Shown here: positions 15,913 through 24,646 of the stretch, piece by piece
Numbering within the stretch: the stretch's first letter is position 1
How the letters are laid out: the number at the start of each line of letters is the position of its first letter
From: Mycolicibacterium peregrinum
Lineage (GTDB): Bacteria; Actinomycetota; Actinomycetes; Mycobacteriales; Mycobacteriaceae
NCBI RefSeq assembly: GCF_002102345.1
Contig: NZ_LQPP01000041.1
Coordinates: forward strand, 107,075 to 171,074
DNA: 64,000 nt
Reading direction: 5' to 3'
The notes under the pieces: generated by a model
Told to the model about the DNA's origin: nothing
Database searches by the model: none
The model's input: the letters and a program-made list of their open reading frames with translations, nothing else
Made by a program: the position numbers and the translations under genes

Positions 15913-16698
15913 GTGCCACGCTTCGCGGCCAATCTCTCCATGATGTACCCCGAACACGCCTTCCTCGACCGATTCGCCGCCGCGGCGGCCGACGGGTTCA
16001 CCGCGGTGGAGTTCCTCTTCCCGTACGAGTATCCGGCCGAGCAGTTGCGCGGTCGCCTCGATGCCTGCGGGCTGGAGCAGGCATTGTTCAACGCTCCTCC
16101 CGGCGATTTCGCGGCGGGGGAACGCGGCACCGCCTCCCTGCCCGGCCGCGAGACGGAGTTCCGGGACGGATTCGTCCGCGCACTGGGCTACGCAGAGGCG
16201 CTGAATTGCCCACGGGTGCACGTGATGGCCGGCGTCGTCCCGACTGGTGCCGCGCGCGAGGAGCGGCTGGCGGTGTACCGCGACAACCTCACCTGGGCCG
16301 CCGAGAAGGCCGCGGGCCGCGGCGTCGATGTGCTGATCGAACCGATCAACCAGCGCGACATGCCCGGCTATCTGCTGAGCCGGCAGGACGAGGCGCACCG
16401 CATCGTGGGCGGCATCGGGGAGCCGAACCTCAAGGTGCAACTCGACCTGTACCACTGCCAGATCACCGAGGGTGACGTGACGGTCCGGCTGCGGTCCGAC
16501 ATTCCGACCGGCCGGGTCGGGCACCTGCAGATCGCCGGAGTTCCCGATCGGCACGAACCGGACAGCGGCGAACTGGCGATCGACTACCTGCTCGCCGTCA
16601 TCGACGAGACCGGTTACGACGGCTGGGTGGGCTGTGAGTACCGTCCCGCAGCCGGCACGAGCGCAGGGTTGGGGTGGCTGCGAAGAGCGCGCGGGTGA
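15913..16698 (+). CDS. Hydroxypyruvate isomerase family protein (Hyi/OtnI-like)
   Basis: 261 residues forming a xylose-isomerase-like TIM barrel. Key features are the N-terminal FAANLSMMYPEH, the metal-binding Glu in LIEPIN, and His/Asp residues in VQLDLYHCQ and the final Glu in VGCEYRP. Such enzymes interconvert hydroxypyruvate and tartronate semialdehyde, or act on 2-oxo-tetronates. I choose the GTG at 15913 because an AAGGAG ribosome site lies six bases upstream; the open frame back to 15643 overlaps the divergent methyltransferase. It converges on the DUF1697 gene with only 4 bp between stops. Confidence 0.82.
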   Translation: MPRFAANLSMMYPEHAFLDRFAAAAADGFTAVEFLFPYEYPAEQLRGRLDACGLEQALFNAPPGDFAAGERGTASLPGRETEFRDGFVRALGYAEALNCPRVHVMAGVVPTGAAREERLAVYRDNLTWAAEKAAGRGVDVLIEPINQRDMPGYLLSRQDEAHRIVGGIGEPNLKVQLDLYHCQITEGDVTVRLRSDIPTGRVGHLQIAGVPDRHEPDSGELAIDYLLAVIDETGYDGWVGCEYRPAAGTSAGLGWLRRARG

Positions 16699-16702
16699 CG
16701 CC

Positions 16703-17218
16703 TCAGCGCAGCACCTTGTCCAGGGTCCGCAGATTTCTGGTGGTGGTGCAGGATTTGTAGCGCTTCTTGCCCATGGTCTTGCCGATCGTGCTGTCGAGCG
16801 TCGCGGCTCGGGGCACCTGCCAATAGAGCACCCCGTTGCCGCGCCGAACCTTTTCGTCGTCGCCCGGGGTCAGCGCCGCGAGCTCGTCGAGCAGGTCATC
16901 GTCGCTCACGAACGTGACATAGGAGTGGTGGTCGGGGACTTCCCGCTCGAACGGATAACCGGCGGAGATCTTCTGCAGCGTGGGGATGTCGTACACCAAC
17001 ACCCATGCCTCGTAGCCGAAGGCGTCGCACAATGCCTTCTCGGCCGTGGTGCGGACCTTCGGAGCCTTGGAAGTGCTGTCCAGCAAGACATTTCCGCTTG
17101 CCAGAATCGTCTTGACCTCGGTGAATCCGGCTGCCTCCATGGCTCTGGCCACGTCGGCCATCTTGAGATTCACGCCTCCCACGTTGATGCCGCGCAGGAA
17201 CGCGATGTAGCGGGTCAC
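16703..17218 (-). CDS. DUF1697 protein
   Basis: 171 residues with the characteristic opening TRYIAFLRGINVGGVNLKM, the 'LASGNVLL' strand and the final GKKRYKSCTTTRNLRTLDKV. DUF1697 is a widespread bacterial domain of about 170 residues with no assigned function; the length and motif order match it end to end. GTG start at 17218. It follows the esterase gene region on the same strand, 17 bp upstream of the esterase stop, so its transcript could read into it or share a promoter downstream of neither; no operator is visible. Confidence 0.8.
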   Translation of the reverse strand: MTRYIAFLRGINVGGVNLKMADVARAMEAAGFTEVKTILASGNVLLDSTSKAPKVRTTAEKALCDAFGYEAWVLVYDIPTLQKISAGYPFEREVPDHHSYVTFVSDDDLLDELAALTPGDDEKVRRGNGVLYWQVPRAATLDSTIGKTMGKKRYKSCTTTRNLRTLDKVLR

Positions 17219-17235
17219 CGCTCCAGCCTAACCAG

Positions 17236-18222
17236 TCACTTCACCGGCAGTTGGTCCAATTCGGCCTTCGAGGTGGCGGTGATGAGGTGGAGCACTCGCC
17301 GGAAGCTGGGGGATCGTGTCGACACGATCGACGTGTGGTTCTCACCCGGGAGCAATTCGACGCTGGCCCGGCCGCCGCGCTTTTTGAGCGCTGCGACGTA
17401 GCGCTGCGAATTGGCCGGTGCCACAACAGTGTCGAGCGTTCCGTGCACTGCGATCACCGGCACGCTCGGGTCGAGATTCTGGATCGGATCGACCGAGGCG
17501 TACCGCCGCGGCACCTCTGCCGGGCGGCCGCCGAGCACCGCGACGATGCGTTTGTCGCCGTGGTCGGCCGCGTAGACCATGTCGAGCGGACCGGCCAGCG
17601 AGATGACCCTGGTCGGCCGGAACCGAGGCCGGGATCCGACCTCGTCACCGCGCAGGTCCTGGCGGGTGCTGGCCCACACCGCCAACTGGGCTCCCGCACT
17701 GTGGCCCACGACGAGCGCGTCGTCGATGGCCAGCTGCGGATACTGAAGGGCCACCTCGGCGACATAGTCCATGGCGCCGGCCACGTCGTCGAATGTGGTC
17801 GGCCACCCACCGCCCGAGCCCATCCTGCGGTACTCGATGTTGTAGACGGCCATGCCGCGGCTACTGAGCTCGCGGGCCAGTCCCTGGAACACCCCCGCGC
17901 CCATCGTGCTCTGCCACCCGCCGCCGTGGATCAGCACCACCAGCGGGACCGAATTGAACGCATGCCGACCGGCGGGCAGGTAGAGATCGGCCCAGTTTTG
18001 GTTGGGGTACCGGTCGGTGGGCGGGGCGTCAGACCGGTAGTGGACGCGGGTGACAGTCACGTCGTGCAGGGTGAGGGCCTCTGGAACCACCGCGACCGCG
18101 GCGGACCTCTTTTCCGTTTTCGCCTCGGTCGCGCAGGACGGCGTGACACCGACGACGAGCAAAGCGGTGAGCGCGATGAGCGCCCGCCGGTACCGCCGGC
18201 GATGCAGTCCTGGAATCAGCAC
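17236..18222 (-). CDS. Exported alpha/beta-hydrolase (esterase/lipase, BD-FAE type)
   Basis: 328 residues from a GTG at 18222 that has a GAAAGAGAC ribosome site. The N-terminus is a signal peptide: basic HRRRYRR, a hydrophobic stretch, then TPSC at residue 30, a lipobox-like cysteine with an unusual Pro, so either a lipoprotein or an ordinary secreted protein. The oxyanion motif HGGGW is at 99-103, the nucleophile is Ser175 in GHSAG, the acid lies in HGTLDTVV, and the final His is in GENHTS. It acts outside the membrane on unknown esters. It starts 27 bp after the second methyltransferase gene and is probably co-transcribed with it. Confidence 0.82.
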   Translation of the reverse strand: MLIPGLHRRRYRRALIALTALLVVGVTPSCATEAKTEKRSAAVAVVPEALTLHDVTVTRVHYRSDAPPTDRYPNQNWADLYLPAGRHAFNSVPLVVLIHGGGWQSTMGAGVFQGLARELSSRGMAVYNIEYRRMGSGGGWPTTFDDVAGAMDYVAEVALQYPQLAIDDALVVGHSAGAQLAVWASTRQDLRGDEVGSRPRFRPTRVISLAGPLDMVYAADHGDKRIVAVLGGRPAEVPRRYASVDPIQNLDPSVPVIAVHGTLDTVVAPANSQRYVAALKKRGGRASVELLPGENHTSIVSTRSPSFRRVLHLITATSKAELDQLPVK

Positions 18223-18248
18223 GGTCGTCTCTTTCTCGATCCTTCGGG

Positions 18249-19079
18249 TCAGAAGTCCAGTGCCGTGATGGACGGCCTGATGCGGTGGATCGCGCCGATC
18301 CGGTCCAGCCACGGCTCGGCCGCCAGCTTGAACAGGCCGCGCCCGGCCTGCAGGGGCACGTCCCGAGCCGACCTCACCCCGGCGATGGCTCCCGGTCCCG
18401 TCCCGGCCATGGCCAGGCCCTCTTCGGCGGTCAGCGCGAACGGCATCGGCGGCGCGATGTAGCGGTCGGACAGGTGCCAACCCTTGATGGTGCGCCGGCT
18501 CGCCCAGTGCGGGATCGAGTCGAAGACCATCCGTGCCCCGGGGAACCGTGCCGCGCAGTCGGCGATCAGGCTGCGCACGTCGTCGGGTTCCAGGTACATC
18601 AGAAGGCCCTCGGCGGTGATGAACACACCGTTGGTGGCGTCGACGTGGTCCATCCAACTGCGGTGGAGTGCCGACTGGGCCAGGGTGACGATGCGGTCGT
18701 CATGGGGCAATAGTTTGTCGCGGATCGCGATCACAGGCGGTAGATCGACTGAATACCAGGTCAATTCGTCGGCTACCCCGGCCTGATCGAGTCGCCAGAA
18801 GCTGGTCTGCAGGCCCTCGGCCAATGCCACCACCGCGGCCTTTGGATGCGACGAGAGGTAGTCACGGGTCTCGACGTCGAAGGCGCGGGCCCGCAGCGCA
18901 TGGGCCTGGGTGGGCCTGCCGAACTTGCGGTAGTCGTAGTCGATCGAGTCACGCAGGGCCACGGCCCACGGGTCGCGGATCACGCCGTCGGAACGTCTGG
19001 CCTCGAGACCGCGGTTGCTAAGGGTCCACAGCGACGTCGCCGAGACGCCGTCGAGGGTGTTGCCGTCAATCACACTCAT
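18249..19079 (-). CDS. O-methyltransferase of the LCMT/TcmP superfamily, copy 2
   Basis: 276 residues, a paralogue of the product of 14976-15809. Shared blocks are the SAM-binding VVALAEGLQTSFWRLDQAG, SVDLPP, and GVFITAEGLLMYLEPDD. It begins with the ATG at 19079, which is 31 bp from the divergent Rv1155 gene, and is followed by the exported esterase. Rv1153c in M. tuberculosis lies near Rv1155, so this copy, rather than the one at 14976, may be the positional counterpart. Substrate unknown. Confidence 0.8.
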   Translation of the reverse strand: MSVIDGNTLDGVSATSLWTLSNRGLEARRSDGVIRDPWAVALRDSIDYDYRKFGRPTQAHALRARAFDVETRDYLSSHPKAAVVALAEGLQTSFWRLDQAGVADELTWYSVDLPPVIAIRDKLLPHDDRIVTLAQSALHRSWMDHVDATNGVFITAEGLLMYLEPDDVRSLIADCAARFPGARMVFDSIPHWASRRTIKGWHLSDRYIAPPMPFALTAEEGLAMAGTGPGAIAGVRSARDVPLQAGRGLFKLAAEPWLDRIGAIHRIRPSITALDF

Positions 19080-19110
19080 CGAACCGATGGTAAAGACGTA
19101 CGCTCGTCAC

Positions 19111-19554
19111 ATGGGGCGCCAGGTTTTCGACGACAAGCTTTTGGCCTTGATCGGCGGCAACTCGATGGGAGTTCTCGCGACGATCAAGCAGGACGGTCGT
19201 CCGCAACTGTCGAATGTCTCCTACTACTTCGACCCGCGGGCAGTGCAGATCCAGGTGTCCATCACCGAGCCGCGGGCCAAGACCCGCAACCTGCGCCGTG
19301 ATCCCCGCGCATCCATTCATGTCAGCTCCGACGACGGCTGGTCGTATGCGGTTGCCGAGGGCGACGCGATCCTCACCCCGCCCGCCGCCTCGCCCGACGA
19401 CGACACGGTCGAGGGGCTAATTGCCTTGTACCGCAACATCGCCGGAGAGCATCCCGACTGGGACGATTACCGGCGCGCCATGGTCGATGATCGTCGCGTG
19501 TTGCTGACCCTGCCGATCACGCACGTCTACGGGATGCCGCCGGGCCGTCGGTAA
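19111..19554 (+). CDS. F420-binding split-barrel (PPOx-like) protein, Rv1155 type
   Basis: 147 residues, exactly the length of Rv1155, from an ATG at 19111 (the open frame reaches 19015 but that part lies inside the divergent gene). The sequence keeps the Rv1155 landmarks: RQVFDDKLLALIGGNSMG, GRPQLSNV, EPRAKTRNLRRDPRAS and LLTLPITHVYG. Rv1155 was first taken for a pyridoxamine-phosphate oxidase and later shown to bind coenzyme F420. That fits the presence of fbiC, an F420 biosynthesis gene, at the far end of this window. Confidence 0.9.
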   Translation: MGRQVFDDKLLALIGGNSMGVLATIKQDGRPQLSNVSYYFDPRAVQIQVSITEPRAKTRNLRRDPRASIHVSSDDGWSYAVAEGDAILTPPAASPDDDTVEGLIALYRNIAGEHPDWDDYRRAMVDDRRVLLTLPITHVYGMPPGRR

Positions 19555-19596
19555 TACGCGTGACTATCGCGTCGTTGTCGGGCTACGCTGCCGCGT

Positions 19597-19767
19597 ATGG
19601 CTGACGACACTCCGGAAGACGACAACAAGCGCAAATTCCGGGAGGCCCTGGAGCGCAAGAAGGCGCAGTCGTCTGGCGGCGCTGCGCACAAGGACGGCGG
19701 CCGCAACCAACCCCGGGCGCACGGCCCGGTCGAGAACCGCCGGGAATTTCGCCGCAAGAGCGGGTAG
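19597..19767 (+). CDS. DUF5302-type small charged protein (56 aa)
   Basis: An ATG at 19597 opens 56 residues, MADDTPEDDNKRKFREALER onward, ending in ENRREFRRKSG. The highly charged composition and KRKFREALERKK core match the small actinobacterial DUF5302 family. It starts 42 bp after the Rv1155-like gene on the same strand and may be co-transcribed. Function unknown; the C-terminal basic tail suggests nucleic-acid or protein contact, a guess. Confidence 0.7.
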   Translation: MADDTPEDDNKRKFREALERKKAQSSGGAAHKDGGRNQPRAHGPVENRREFRRKSG

Positions 19768-19786
19768 ATACAGGTTCGTCAACGCC

Positions 19787-19840
19787 GAGTGTGCGTACAG
19801 ATCGCTATTCCGTGGAAATTTGCGATCTGTACGCACACTC
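19787..19840. repeat. Perfect 19-bp inverted repeat (hairpin)
   Basis: GAGTGTGCGTACAGATCGC (19787-19805) is repeated as its exact reverse complement at 19822-19840 around a 16-base loop. It lies between convergent genes 20 bp after DUF5302, so it may end transcription, although it has no T-run. A degraded relative with the same words (GATCTGTGTGCACACTCG) occurs at 32587-32642. Confidence 0.75.
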
Positions 19841-19866
19841 GACGCGTTGTACGCAGTGTCGATGCG

Positions 19867-21198
19867 TCAGTCGCGGGCCAGCGCCCGGGCCGCGACGAGC
19901 GCGACCAACATGACCGCCACGCAGTACACACCCTGATCCTTCAGTCCCCAGGCCACCGAGGTCAGCGTCGCCGCACCGGCCACGCAGAGCAGCAGACCCA
20001 CCGTCGCGCTGCGGATTCCCGTGCCGGTCACCGCGCCACCGTCCCACAACGGCAGCGGGTTGTTCTCCAGCGGTCGCAGTGCGACGAAGGCGACCGCGAC
20101 CAGTCCGGCCATCAACGCCAACTGCAGCACCGACAGGGCCAGGAATCCGGGGGCGGACGGGTCGTAGCGGTCCAGACCCAGGTAGTCGAACACCAGGTGC
20201 AGGCCCAGCAACAGTGGCATGTGCCACAGGTACAGCGTCATCGCACCGGAGTTGCCGATCGCTGTCAGCCACCACACCCGTGGCCGCTGAGCCCACCGGT
20301 TGATGGCGGGGGCAGCGGCAATCGCGAACGCGCACATCATGATTGCGTGACCGGCCAGCAGCAGCGACGGCGGCGTCATGTTCTTCAGGTGCTGGGTCTC
20401 GATGCCGACCAGGCTCAGCTCGTAGGGGCCGAAGTACAGCAGCGCGAGGTTCACACCGAGCATGCCGAACCCGATCTTCAGCGCGGCACCGCTGGACAGC
20501 AGGTGGCGACGGTAGGCCACACCGAACACTCCGGGGATCAACCACACCACGGTGTTGAGGTAGCCCAGTGTGGCGTAGCCGGCTTGGTCCACGGTAATCC
20601 GGACAAAGTCGATGACGGCGATGAACGCGTAGGTGCCGATCACCGCCGCCGCCATCTGCCCGGTGGTGGTGATACGGGCCAGCAGCGGCACCGCCGCCAG
20701 CACGAGGACATAGGCGCCCAGGAACCACAGCAGCTGGATGGAGATCCCGGCGATGGGCTCGTAGACGTGCACCGGAAGGACGAACCGCAGCACCGCCAGG
20801 GCCGCGGTCCAGAAAGCCAGGTAGTAGAACACCGGCCGGTACAGCCGGGTGCAGCGTCGCAGCAGCCAGCCGCCCCACGAAGAGCCGGGCTTCCAGGACT
20901 GCACCGACGCCGCGACCCCGGCGAAGAAGAACAGCGGCATGATCTGGAACACCCAGGTCAGCGCCTGAAAGACGACAGATGCGGTGAGCAGGTTGCTCCA
21001 GATGAACACATCGTCGCGGATCGTGCTGGTGGCCATGATCGTGTGGCCGAACACCACACCGACCAGGGACACGATCCGGATGACGTCGATGGCACGGTCC
21101 CGGTCAGGCGGGGTCTGCGCCTCGACCTCGGCGGGGGACGGGAACAGCCAGGCTTTCGCCGGGGCTTTCTTGGCAGCTGTGTCAGCAGCAACGGTCAT
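19867..21198 (-). CDS. Acyltransferase-3 family membrane protein
   Basis: 443 residues with about ten membrane segments. The family signature near the start reads RDRAIDVIRIVSLVGVVFGHT, with the essential His after the first helix, and later MPLFFFAGVAASVQSW. Acyltransferase_3 proteins transfer acetyl, succinyl or longer acyl groups to surface glycans and lipids from the cytosolic side. The acceptor here is unknown; mycobacteria use such enzymes on trehalose lipids and lipoarabinomannan. It follows the MFS gene by 11 bp on the same strand, so a two-gene unit is likely. Confidence 0.8.
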   Translation of the reverse strand: MTVAADTAAKKAPAKAWLFPSPAEVEAQTPPDRDRAIDVIRIVSLVGVVFGHTIMATSTIRDDVFIWSNLLTASVVFQALTWVFQIMPLFFFAGVAASVQSWKPGSSWGGWLLRRCTRLYRPVFYYLAFWTAALAVLRFVLPVHVYEPIAGISIQLLWFLGAYVLVLAAVPLLARITTTGQMAAAVIGTYAFIAVIDFVRITVDQAGYATLGYLNTVVWLIPGVFGVAYRRHLLSSGAALKIGFGMLGVNLALLYFGPYELSLVGIETQHLKNMTPPSLLLAGHAIMMCAFAIAAAPAINRWAQRPRVWWLTAIGNSGAMTLYLWHMPLLLGLHLVFDYLGLDRYDPSAPGFLALSVLQLALMAGLVAVAFVALRPLENNPLPLWDGGAVTGTGIRSATVGLLLCVAGAATLTSVAWGLKDQGVYCVAVMLVALVAARALARD

Positions 21199-21208
21199 GG
21201 CTAGAACG

Positions 21209-22414
21209 CTATGGCCCCGCGGCTGAGTAGTCCCTAGGTAGAAATACGGGAGTCTTCGCTCTGGCCTCCGCGAACAGGATCGCGGCCAGACAGATTGCGG
21301 CCAGCACCGCGACGGTGATCGCGAATGTGATGCCCGCGGTCCGCAGGCCCAGTGATTGAGCGGCCAGGCCTTCGCCGATCACCGGAAGCGAGATGGCGAC
21401 ATAGGCGACGACGAAGTACGTGGAGCTGACCTCGGCGCGACGCTGGGCCGGGGCGCGGTCGACGACTGCGGCCAGGCCCCGGCTGAAGCTCATGCCCTGG
21501 CCGATACCGGATACCACGGCCGCTGCGATCAGGGTGGGCAGCGAGGAAAAGCACAGTGCCGCAGTCAGAATCATCATGCCCACGATCAACAGTCCGCAGC
21601 CGACGGCCACCGCCCGCTCGGCGGCCATTCGATTCGCTGCTACCTGGGTCAGGGCCGAGGCCGCGAAGATCGAGCAGGCGATCGCGCCGGCCACCGCGTG
21701 GTTGCTGATGCCGATGACGTTCGACAGGAAAGACGGTGCGACCGCGGTGAACAGTCCGGTCACCGCGAATCCGGCAAAGGCGGCCAGTGCGGCGATGACG
21801 AACACGGTCCGCACCTCGGTGGGCACGGACAGGCGCTGCAACCCGATCCTGCCGATGCGCGCCGACGTCTCCGGCACAACGAACACCGCGATCCCGGCCA
21901 GCGCCGCGAGGCCGATGTGGATCAGGAACGGCAGCAGAAGGGGCTGCGGTGCGTACTGCACCAGTAGACCGGCCAACAGCGGGCCGGCACCCAGGCCACC
22001 GATGTTGGCCACCGTCGCCACCGCCGCGGCGCGGGTCTTCCAGGCCTGCGGGGCGGCCTCGATGACGGCCGCTGTGGCCGTTCCGGTGAAAAGACCCGCC
22101 GACAGACCGGACAGCACCCGGCCGATCAGCAGCAGCGGCACGGAATCGGCGAGCAGGAACACCAAGGCACTGGCGAGGGCGGCCGCCACACCCGCCAACA
22201 GCATGGGCCGCCTGCCCACGGCATCTGACCAGCGGCCGAATGCGAGCAGCGCGAACAGCACACCGCCGGCATAGGTGGCATAGATGACCGTCGTGGTCAG
22301 CACCGCGAAATGCATGCGGTCGGCGTAGAGCGCGTACATCGGGGTGGGCAGCGTGGTGCCCACCATGATCGCGGCGAACGCGTAGGCGAGGAGAGGAAAT
22401 GAGAAGCGGCGCAC
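21209..22414 (-). CDS. MFS transporter (drug:proton antiporter-like)
   Basis: 401 residues with twelve membrane segments. The loop 2-3 motif reads GRWSDAVGRRP, and the TM4 region RVLSGLSAGLFTGTATAAV is typical of sugar/drug efflux MFS. GTG start at 22414. The acyltransferase gene follows by 11 bp. Both lie between the Rv1155-like and Rv1156-like genes, a place that is empty in M. tuberculosis. Substrate unknown. Confidence 0.75.
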   Translation of the reverse strand: MRRFSFPLLAYAFAAIMVGTTLPTPMYALYADRMHFAVLTTTVIYATYAGGVLFALLAFGRWSDAVGRRPMLLAGVAAALASALVFLLADSVPLLLIGRVLSGLSAGLFTGTATAAVIEAAPQAWKTRAAAVATVANIGGLGAGPLLAGLLVQYAPQPLLLPFLIHIGLAALAGIAVFVVPETSARIGRIGLQRLSVPTEVRTVFVIAALAAFAGFAVTGLFTAVAPSFLSNVIGISNHAVAGAIACSIFAASALTQVAANRMAAERAVAVGCGLLIVGMMILTAALCFSSLPTLIAAAVVSGIGQGMSFSRGLAAVVDRAPAQRRAEVSSTYFVVAYVAISLPVIGEGLAAQSLGLRTAGITFAITVAVLAAICLAAILFAEARAKTPVFLPRDYSAAGP

Positions 22415-22451
22415 GCTGAATGGTAGCCGTGCGATTCCAGTCGTTATTCCG

Positions 22452-22510
22452 CCGAAATGGTATTCCGGCAGCGTGCTACTCGCACTTTCGCTGCCGGAAT
22501 ACCATTTCGG
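22452..22510. repeat. Perfect 20-bp inverted repeat (hairpin)
   Basis: CCGAAATGGTATTCCGGCAG (22452-22471) is repeated as its reverse complement at 22491-22510 around a 19-base loop. It lies between the symporter stop (22524) and the MFS start (22414) on the same strand, so it could end the symporter transcript or attenuate entry into the MFS gene. Confidence 0.75.
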
Positions 22511-22523
22511 GGATTGGGTGGCG

Positions 22524-24155
22524 TTAGTGCGCGACCGCCTTCTCGGCGCCGACGCCGGTCAGCGACCGGACCTCCATCTCGGCGTTGAGCGCGGGGTTCC
22601 CGGTGTCGGGCGACGTGAGCGTGCCGATGATGCCGAGCGCGAATGCCAGCGGGATGGACACGATGCCCGGGTTCGCCAGCGGGAAGAAATCGAAGTCCGC
22701 GCCGGGGATCATGGCGGTCTTCGAACCCGATACGGCGGGGGAGAACACGATCAGCACGATGGTCGAGATCAGGCCGCCGTACATGCTCCACAGGGCACCG
22801 CGGGTGTTGAACCGCTTCCAGTACAGCGAGTACACGATCGTCGGCAGGTTGGCCGCGGCCGCCACGGCGAATGCCAAGGCCACCAGGAATGCCACGTTCT
22901 GGCCGTTGGCGAGGATGCCGAGCCCGATCGCGAACACGCCGAGCACGACCGCGGTGATACGCGAGACTCGCACCTGCTCGTCCTCGGTAACCTTGCGTGA
23001 CTTGAGAACCGAGGCGTAGATGTCGTGCGCGAACGACGCCGACGCCGTGATGGTCAGGCCGGCCACGACGGCGAGGATCGTCGCGAACGCCACCGCCGAG
23101 ATGACCCCGAGCAGGATGACCCCGCCGAGCTCGAAGGCCAGCAGCGGGGCCGCGGAGTTCACGCCACCGGCCGCCCCGAGGATCCGGTCCGGGCCGACCA
23201 GTGCGGCCGCGCCGTAGCCGAGCACCAAGGTGAACAGGTAGAAGGCGCCGATCAGGGCGATGGCCCAGACCACCGACCGCCGAGCCTCTTTCGCGGTCGG
23301 CACGGTGTAGAAGCGCATCAGCACGTGCGGCAGACCGGCCGTGCCGAGCACCAGCGCGAGCGCCAGCGAGATGAAGTTGATCTGCGAGGTGAGCGATCCG
23401 CCGTACTGCGCGCCAGGGGCCAGCACGTCACGGCTGGACACGCCCTTGGTGGTGGCCCCGGAGATCGCCGACTGGGCCGACCCCAGGATCTCGGAGAAGT
23501 TCAGCCCGAACTTGCTCAGCACCATCACGGTCATCAGGGCGGCACCGGCGATCAGCAACACGGCCTTGATGATCTGCACCCAGGTGGTGCCCTTCATGCC
23601 GCCGACGAGGACGTAGACGATCATCAGGATACCGACGACGGCGATCACGATCGACTGCCCGGCCCGGCTGTTGACGTCGAGCAGCAGGGCGACCAGACCG
23701 CCCGCCCCGGCCATCTGGGCCAGCAGGTAGAACAGTGACACCGTCAGCGTCGAGATGGCCGCGGCCAGCCGCACCGGGCGCTGCTTGAGCCGGAAGCTCA
23801 GCACGTCGGCCATCGTGAACTTACCGGTGTTGCGCAGTAATTCGGCCACCAGCAGCAGGGCGACCAGCCAGGCCACCAGGAAGCCGATCGAGTACAGGAA
23901 GCCGTCGTAGCCGTAGACGGCGATGGCGCCGGCGATGCCGAGGAAGCTGGCCGCCGACAGGTAGTCACCGGCGATGGCGATGCCGTTCTGCGGGCCCGAG
24001 AAGCCGCGGCCACCGGTGAAGAACTCGTCGGCGGTCGCATTGCGCTTGCTGGCCTTGATCACCACGATCATCGTGACGACGACGAAGAGGCTGAAGATGC
24101 CGATGTTGGCCACCGGGTTACCGACGGTCTCCGCGGCGAGCGTTGTGACTGTCAT
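22524..24155 (-). CDS. Sodium:solute symporter, ActP/MctC-like (acetate or monocarboxylate uptake)
   Basis: 543 residues, thirteen predicted membrane segments. SSS-family marks are FFTGGRGFSGPQNGIAIAGD (TM2 region with Na+ site), YLSAASFLGIAGAIA and the long GGMKGTTWVQIIKAVLL. These match ActP acetate permease and MctC. Its ATG overlaps the stop of the DUF485 gene (ATGA, 24152-24155), so the two are translationally coupled, which is the standard actP-yjcH pairing in bacteria. The two-component genes at 26.7-28.7 kb on the same strand probably control it. Confidence 0.88.
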   Translation of the reverse strand: MTVTTLAAETVGNPVANIGIFSLFVVVTMIVVIKASKRNATADEFFTGGRGFSGPQNGIAIAGDYLSAASFLGIAGAIAVYGYDGFLYSIGFLVAWLVALLLVAELLRNTGKFTMADVLSFRLKQRPVRLAAAISTLTVSLFYLLAQMAGAGGLVALLLDVNSRAGQSIVIAVVGILMIVYVLVGGMKGTTWVQIIKAVLLIAGAALMTVMVLSKFGLNFSEILGSAQSAISGATTKGVSSRDVLAPGAQYGGSLTSQINFISLALALVLGTAGLPHVLMRFYTVPTAKEARRSVVWAIALIGAFYLFTLVLGYGAAALVGPDRILGAAGGVNSAAPLLAFELGGVILLGVISAVAFATILAVVAGLTITASASFAHDIYASVLKSRKVTEDEQVRVSRITAVVLGVFAIGLGILANGQNVAFLVALAFAVAAAANLPTIVYSLYWKRFNTRGALWSMYGGLISTIVLIVFSPAVSGSKTAMIPGADFDFFPLANPGIVSIPLAFALGIIGTLTSPDTGNPALNAEMEVRSLTGVGAEKAVAH

Positions 24156-24496
24156 CGGGTGCCCTCCAGCTCTTCGCGGATGGCGGTGGCCCGCGGGTCG
24201 AGCTCCCGGTTCGCGAAGCGTACGTACAACCCGGTGATGAGGAACGTGGTCAGGAACTGGCCCAGCCCGATCAGCAGGCCGACGTTGACGTTGCCGAACA
24301 CCCGGATGGCCATGAAGTCGTGAGCGAACGCGCCGAGAGCGACGTAGAGGCCGTACCAGACCAGGAAGAACGCGGTCATCGGAAAGACGAAGCGGCGCAG
24401 GCGGGTACGCAGTTCCTGGAATTCAGGACTGGCCTGCATGGCGAGGAACTGCTCCCCGGTGGGGGCAACCCTCTCGGGAAGGTCGGTTTCGGTCAC
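24152..24496 (-). CDS. DUF485 membrane protein (YjcH-like)
   Basis: 114 residues from a GTG at 24496, which has a GGAG ribosome site eight bases upstream; the frame is open to 24562 without support. Two membrane helices are predicted (FFLVWYGLYVALGAF and LIGLGQFLTTFLITGLYV) with the DUF485 core FRxLRxRLRRFVFP. YjcH-like proteins are always next to actP and are thought to help the symporter. The 150 bp between this start and the upstream symporter stop have no gene and may hold its own promoter. Confidence 0.85.
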   Translation of the reverse strand: MTETDLPERVAPTGEQFLAMQASPEFQELRTRLRRFVFPMTAFFLVWYGLYVALGAFAHDFMAIRVFGNVNVGLLIGLGQFLTTFLITGLYVRFANRELDPRATAIREELEGTR

Positions 24497-24646
24497 CCGA
24501 GAACTCCTGACAATTGGCTGTGAGAGCGGATAGCGCCTGAACCTAATTGAGAGCTGGGTCACATGGGCGGGGTATCGAGGTCGATACGCCGAATTCGGTC
24601 ATCGCTGCGCCGAGCGGTCGGTCGTCGGGGCTGAGCGGCAGGCGGT

